A stretch of DNA of 16,304 nt from assembly GCF_000720455.1 (NCBI RefSeq), contig NZ_JOAK01000052.1, forward strand, positions 1 through 16,304, in the 5' to 3' direction. This DNA is from Streptomyces virginiae. Lineage in GTDB: Bacteria > Actinomycetota > Actinomycetes > Streptomycetales > Streptomycetaceae. Below, in pieces: positions 12,718 through 16,304 of the stretch; within the stretch, counting starts at the first letter, position 1, and each line of letters opens with the position of its first letter. Below the pieces are notes generated by a model. That model was not told the origin of the DNA. It did not search any database and saw nothing but the letters and a program-made list of their open reading frames with translations. The position numbers were made by a program, and so were the translations under genes.

Positions 12718-14892
12718 ATGCGGCCCGTATCGAAGATCGAACGCACGGTGGCGCCTTTCGAGGTCGTCAGCCCCTACCAGCCCAGCGGCGACCAGCCGGC
12801 GGCCATCGCCGAGCTGGAGAAGCGCATCCGTGCAGGTGAGAAGGATGTCGTCCTGCTGGGTGCGACCGGCACCGGCAAGTCGGCGACCACCGCCTGGATG
12901 ATCGAGAAGCTCCAGCGCCCCACCCTGGTCATGGCGCCGAACAAGACGCTCGCCGCCCAGCTGGCGAACGAGTTCCGAGAGCTCCTGCCGAACAACGCCG
13001 TCGAGTACTTCGTCTCGTACTACGACTACTACCAGCCCGAGGCCTACGTACCGCAGTCGGACACGTACATCGAGAAGGACTCCTCGATCAACGAGGAGGT
13101 GGAGCGGCTGCGCCACTCCGCCACCAATTCGCTGCTGACCCGGCGGGACGTCATCGTCGTCGCCTCCGTGTCCTGCATCTACGGCCTGGGCACCCCGCAG
13201 GAGTACGTCGACCGGATGGTCGCGCTCAAGGTGGGCGAGGAGATCGACCGGGACCAGCTGCTGCGCCGCTTCGTCGACATCCAGTACACGCGCAACGACG
13301 TCGCCTTCACCCGCGGCACCTTCCGGGTCCGCGGCGACACCATCGAGATCTTCCCGGTCTACGAGGAACTGGCCGTCCGCATCGAGATGTTCGGCGACGA
13401 GATCGAGGCCCTCTCCACCCTGCACCCGCTGACCGGCGAGGTCATCAGCGAGGACCGCGAGCTCTACGTCTTCCCGGCCAGCCACTACGTCGCCGGCCCG
13501 GAGCGCATGGAGAAGGCGATCGCCGGCATCGAGGCCGAGCTGGCCGAGCGCCTCACCGAGCTGGAGAAGCAGGGCAAGATGCTGGAGGCGCAGCGCCTGC
13601 GCATGCGCACCACCTACGACCTGGAGATGATGCGCCAGATCGGGTCCTGCTCCGGCATCGAGAACTACTCCCTGCACATGGACGACCGCGAGCGGGGATC
13701 GGCGCCCAACACCCTCATCGACTACTTCCCGGAGGACTTCCTCCTGGTCATCGACGAGTCGCACGTCACCGTGCCGCAGATCGGCGCCATGTACGAGGGC
13801 GACGCCTCCCGCAAGCGGACCCTGGTCGACCACGGCTTCCGGCTGCCGTCCGCGCTGGACAACCGGCCGCTGAAGTGGGAGGAGTTCCAGGAGCGCATCG
13901 GCCAGACCGTCTACCTGTCGGCGACCCCCGGAAAGTACGAGCTCTCCCGCGGCGACGGCTTCGTCGAGCAGATCATCCGCCCCACCGGCCTCATCGACCC
14001 CGAGGTCGTGGTCAAGCCCACCGAGGGCCAGATCGACGACCTGGTCCACGAGATCCGCAAGCGGGTCGAGAAGGACGAGCGGGTCCTGGTCACCACCCTC
14101 ACCAAGAAGATGGCCGAGGACCTCACGGACTACTTCCTGGAGCTCGGCATCCAGGTCCGCTACCTGCACAGCGACGTCGACACCCTGCGCCGCATCGAGC
14201 TGCTGCGCGAGCTGCGCGCCGGCGAGTACGACGTCCTGGTCGGCATCAACCTGCTGCGCGAGGGCCTCGACCTGCCCGAGGTGTCGCTGGTGGCGATCCT
14301 CGACGCCGACAAGGAGGGCTTCCTGCGCTCCGGCACCTCCCTGATCCAGACCATCGGCCGCGCCGCGCGCAACGTCTCCGGCCAGGTCCACATGTACGCG
14401 GACAAGGTCACGCCGGGCATGGAGAAGGCCATCGAGGAGACCAACCGGCGCCGCGAGAAGCAGATCGCCTACAACACGGCGAACGGGATCGACCCGCAGC
14501 CGCTCCGCAAGAAGATCAACGACATCGTCGCCACCATCGCCCGCGAGGAACTGGACACCGAGCAGCTCCTCGGCACCGGATACCGGCAGGCGAAGGAGGG
14601 CAAGGGCGCCAAGGCGCCCGTACCGGCTCTCGGGGCCCACGCCCCGGCGGGAGCCAAGGGCGGCAAGGGCGGCAAGGGCGGCAAGGGTGCGAAAGCGGCC
14701 AAGGGGACCACGGGCACCGAGGTGCTCACCGACCGGCCGGCCGCCGAACTCGCCTCGCTCATCGAGCAGATGACCGAGCGCATGCGCGCCGCCGCCGCGG
14801 AGCTCCAGTTCGAGGTCGCGGCCCGGATCCGGGACGAGGTCGGCGAGCTGAAGAAGGAGCTCCGGCAGATGAAGGAAGCGGGCCTCGCCTGA
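12718..14892 (+). CDS. uvrB: Excinuclease ABC subunit B
   Basis: UvrB is the damage-verifying helicase-like subunit of nucleotide excision repair; it is loaded by UvrA and then recruits UvrC for incision. All hallmarks are present in 724 residues. Walker A is GATGTGKS (48-55, K54). The damage-clamping beta-hairpin is [12 protein letters not shown] (about 101-112). Walker B is VIDESH with D346 and E347. Motif V/VI is [23 protein letters not shown] followed by QTIGRAARN. The C-terminal UVR domain, which contacts UvrC, is at 680-724. A Gly/Lys/Ala-rich linker (about 640-665) before the UVR domain, encoded by four 9-base repeats, is longer than in E. coli UvrB and accounts for part of the extra length. 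It is transcribed divergently from glpQ. The leader lacks a usable ribosome binding site. Confidence 0.98.
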   Translation: MRPVSKIERTVAPFEVVSPYQPSGDQPAAIAELEKRIRAGEKDVVLLGATGTGKSATTAWMIEKLQRPTLVMAPNKTLAAQLANEFRELLPNNAVEYFVSYYDYYQPEAYVPQSDTYIEKDSSINEEVERLRHSATNSLLTRRDVIVVASVSCIYGLGTPQEYVDRMVALKVGEEIDRDQLLRRFVDIQYTRNDVAFTRGTFRVRGDTIEIFPVYEELAVRIEMFGDEIEALSTLHPLTGEVISEDRELYVFPASHYVAGPERMEKAIAGIEAELAERLTELEKQGKMLEAQRLRMRTTYDLEMMRQIGSCSGIENYSLHMDDRERGSAPNTLIDYFPEDFLLVIDESHVTVPQIGAMYEGDASRKRTLVDHGFRLPSALDNRPLKWEEFQERIGQTVYLSATPGKYELSRGDGFVEQIIRPTGLIDPEVVVKPTEGQIDDLVHEIRKRVEKDERVLVTTLTKKMAEDLTDYFLELGIQVRYLHSDVDTLRRIELLRELRAGEYDVLVGINLLREGLDLPEVSLVAILDADKEGFLRSGTSLIQTIGRAARNVSGQVHMYADKVTPGMEKAIEETNRRREKQIAYNTANGIDPQPLRKKINDIVATIAREELDTEQLLGTGYRQAKEGKGAKAPVPALGAHAPAGAKGGKGGKGGKGAKAAKGTTGTEVLTDRPAAELASLIEQMTERMRAAAAELQFEVAARIRDEVGELKKELRQMKEAGLA
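14653..14688 (+). repeat. Four 9-base tandem repeats inside uvrB
   Basis: The unit GGCAAGGGC, with one variant base in the first and last copy, is repeated four times in frame and codes Gly-Lys-Gly. It forms the basic linker at residues 646-657 ahead of the UVR domain. Copy number could vary by slippage without shifting the frame. Confidence 0.85.
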
Positions 14893-14907
14893 GCCGGGGG
14901 CTGTCAG

Positions 14908-14913
14908 TAGGGT
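14908..14913 (+). promoter_or_regulatory. Possible -10 for the terD gene
   Basis: TAGGGT sits 16 bases after the uvrB stop and would start transcription near 14920, about 60 bases before the terD GTG. No -35 match is seen, so readthrough from uvrB is equally possible. Confidence 0.25.
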
Positions 14914-14980
14914 TGGGTCACAGCCGCAGGAACACGCTGCGCACCAGTCAACTGGGGCGGGCTATGGAGAGGGGACGCGC

Positions 14981-15559
14981 GTGACGGTCAACATGACCAA
15001 GGGTCAGGCCATCAGTCTGCAGAAGTCGGACGGAGGGACGCTGACCGCGGTCCGGATGGGCCTGGGCTGGCAGGCGGCGAAGCGCCGCGGACTGTTCGGC
15101 TCGCGGACGCGGGAGATCGACCTCGACGCGTCGGCGGTGCTCTTCGCCGACAAGCAGCCGGTCGACGTGGTCTTCTTCCGCCACCTGCAGAGCGACGACG
15201 GCTCGGTGCGCCACACCGGCGACAACCTCGTCGGCGGCGTCGGCCAGGGCGGGGACGACGAGGCGATCCTCGTCGACCTCCAGCGCGTGCCGGTCCACAT
15301 CGACCAGATCGTCTTCACGGTGAACTCCTTCACCGGCCAGACGTTCCAGGAGGTGCAGAACGCCTTCTGCCGCATCGTCGACGAGACCAACGGCCAGGAG
15401 CTGGCCCGTTACACCCTCGACGGCGGCGGCGCGTACACCGCGCAGATCATGGCGAAGGTGTCCCGCGTGGGCGCCGGCTGGCAGATGACGGCCCTGGGCA
15501 ACCCGGCCAACGGCCGGACCTTCCAGGACCTGATGCCGGCGATCCTGCCGCACCTGTAG
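14981..15559 (+). CDS. TerD family protein (tellurium-resistance/calcium-binding type)
   Basis: This 192-residue protein starts at GTG 14981, preceded by a strong GGAGAGGGGA ribosome binding site (14966-14975). It matches the TerD/CABP1 family throughout: VNMTKGQAISLQK, VRMGLGWQ, EIDLDASAVLFADKQPVDVVFF, DNLVGGVGQGGDDEAILVDL, PVHIDQIVFTVNSF and FCRIVDETNGQELARYTL. The acidic clusters (D47, D49, D92, D93, E94) are the likely calcium sites. TerD proteins are cytoplasmic or membrane-associated stress proteins; tellurite, phage and colicin resistance phenotypes are known for ter operons, and in Streptomyces they have been linked to calcium and differentiation. The molecular activity is not settled. 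It is followed after 44 bases by a second TerD-family gene, probably in one operon. No terC, terB or terA gene is in the window. Confidence 0.93.
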   Translation: MTVNMTKGQAISLQKSDGGTLTAVRMGLGWQAAKRRGLFGSRTREIDLDASAVLFADKQPVDVVFFRHLQSDDGSVRHTGDNLVGGVGQGGDDEAILVDLQRVPVHIDQIVFTVNSFTGQTFQEVQNAFCRIVDETNGQELARYTLDGGGAYTAQIMAKVSRVGAGWQMTALGNPANGRTFQDLMPAILPHL

Positions 15560-15603
15560 CAGTACCGGAAGAAGAGAAGAAGGCACGGGGGAGGGGCTGC
15601 ACG

Positions 15604-16304
15604 ATGACGGCCGAACTGGTCCGGGGGCAGAACCACCCCGTGTCCCAGAGCCGGGTGGAGATCAGGGTCTCGGCGGGTACGCCCGTGCTGGCCCTGGCCT
15701 CGCTCGCCGACGAACAGGGCCGGCTCTCCGGCAGCGAGGTCCTGGCCCACCCGGGCGCCAGGTCCCTCCCCGGCGTCCAGGCGCCGGCGGAACTCGCCGA
15801 CCGGCACACCTTCGCCGTGGACCTCGACGCCGTCGCGGCGGACGTCCACCGCGTCGGCGTGCTGCTCGTACTGCCGCCCGGCGGCCCGGTCCGCTTCGGC
15901 GCGGTCCCGGCCTCCCACGTGGCCGTGGCCGACCCCGACGGCGGCACCGAGATCGCCGGCTACACCCTGACCGGGCTGGACGCCGAGAGCGCCGTGATCG
16001 CCCTGGAGCTCTACCGGCGCCAGGGCGCCTGGAAGGTCCGCGCCGTGGGCCAGGGCTACGCCGACGGCCTCGGCGCGCTGCTCGCCGACGGCGGACTGCC
16101 CGCACCGGCCGCCGGGGAACTGGCCGCCACCGCCCTGCGCACCGCCGCCCCGGTGAAGGAGACGGACGCGACGCTCGCGGCCATGCCCACCCTCGTCGGC
16201 GACCTGCGCGCCCCGCAGACCCCCGCCCAGGCCCCCGCGCCCGCCCCGGAGCCCCCGGACCCGCTCCCGGTCTCCGGCGTGCCGTACGCAGGCACGCCGG
16301 GCCC
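15604..16304 (+). CDS. Larger TerD-family protein, N-terminal part (3' end outside window)
   Basis: An open frame runs from ATG 15604, with GGGGGAGGGG just upstream, to the window edge without a stop (233 codons). It begins MTAELVRGQNHPV. A TerD-like beta-sandwich fills residues 1-160: RVEIRVSAGTPVLALASLADEQGRL, HTFAVDLDAVAADVHRVGVLLVLP, EIAGYTLTGLDAESAVIALELYRR and GAWKVRAVGQGYADGLGALL. The last phrase is the strongly conserved end of TerD domains. It lacks the acidic DLDASA and GGDDE calcium clusters of its neighbour in clear form. Residues from about 200 are Ala/Pro-rich, a probable linker to another domain. From memory, Streptomyces homologues are about 600-700 residues with a von Willebrand A-like region, which cannot be confirmed here. 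Confidence 0.88.
   Translation, partial: MTAELVRGQNHPVSQSRVEIRVSAGTPVLALASLADEQGRLSGSEVLAHPGARSLPGVQAPAELADRHTFAVDLDAVAADVHRVGVLLVLPPGGPVRFGAVPASHVAVADPDGGTEIAGYTLTGLDAESAVIALELYRRQGAWKVRAVGQGYADGLGALLADGGLPAPAAGELAATALRTAAPVKETDATLAAMPTLVGDLRAPQTPAQAPAPAPEPPDPLPVSGVPYAGTPG

Noticed and set aside
12484..12740. LexA/SOS box upstream of uvrB
   Set aside because: CGAAC occurs (about 12599 and inside the gene start), but no GTTCG partner lies at the right spacing.
12520..14640. 706-codon open frame antisense to uvrB
   Set aside because: It is a mirror of uvrB codon bias, rich in Asp/Leu/Val, and has no ribosome binding site or recognisable domain.

Overview
The window is high-GC, densely coded DNA of a Streptomyces-type actinomycete. 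Evidence: extreme G/C bias in third codon positions, many GTG starts, a long chaplin (aerial-hypha coat protein) with an LAxTG sortase signal, a SNF2/SWIM gene pair, and a uvrB gene beside glpQ-like and TerD-family genes. From memory, the uvrB/glpQ/ogt/terD block resembles the S. coelicolor region around SCO1964-SCO1969; this was not checked by alignment. It reads as ordinary chromosome. I saw no tRNA, rRNA, CRISPR, insertion sequence, phage or plasmid feature.

Layout. 2-1422 (+): 3' end of a SNF2-family helicase, translationally coupled to a SWIM zinc-finger protein. 1403-1951 (-): small HAD-like protein. 2077-2787 (+): long chaplin with two chaplin domains. 2780-3448 (-): DUF2293 protein with a probable zinc ribbon. 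3598-4065 (+): cupin. 4029-5483 (-): WGR-domain plus beta-propeller protein. 5576-6235 (+): uridine-kinase-like protein without a usable P-loop. 6282-8128 (-): psuG-psuK, the pseudouridine catabolic pair, overlapping by ATGA. 8209-8996 (+): SAM methyltransferase broken by a one-base frameshift. 9063-9455 (+): second cupin. 9445-10752 (-): MFS transporter. 10982-11545 (-): O6-alkylguanine-DNA alkyltransferase. 11581-12483 (-): secreted glycerophosphodiester phosphodiesterase. 12718-14892 (+): uvrB. 14981-15559 (+): TerD protein. 15604 to the window end (+): N-terminal part of a longer TerD-family protein.

Functional themes. Two genes are DNA-repair genes (uvrB and the alkyltransferase), and the SNF2/SWIM pair acts on nucleic acid. 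PsuK phosphorylates pseudouridine and PsuG splits pseudouridine 5'-phosphate to uracil and ribose 5-phosphate. The chaplin and the secreted phosphodiesterase act outside the cell. Gene ends are very tight: four of the five convergent gene pairs overlap at their 3' ends, and the fifth has a hairpin between its stop codons. Several genes lack a Shine-Dalgarno sequence but have a -10-like hexamer 6-8 bases before the start codon, which suggests leaderless mRNAs.

No clearly new multi-gene system is visible. The best second-look items are the chaplin whose second domain has lost both cysteines, the overlapping promoters ahead of it, the P-loop-less kinase-like protein, the frameshifted methyltransferase, the phased repeat over the glpQ promoter, and the leaderless-start pattern.
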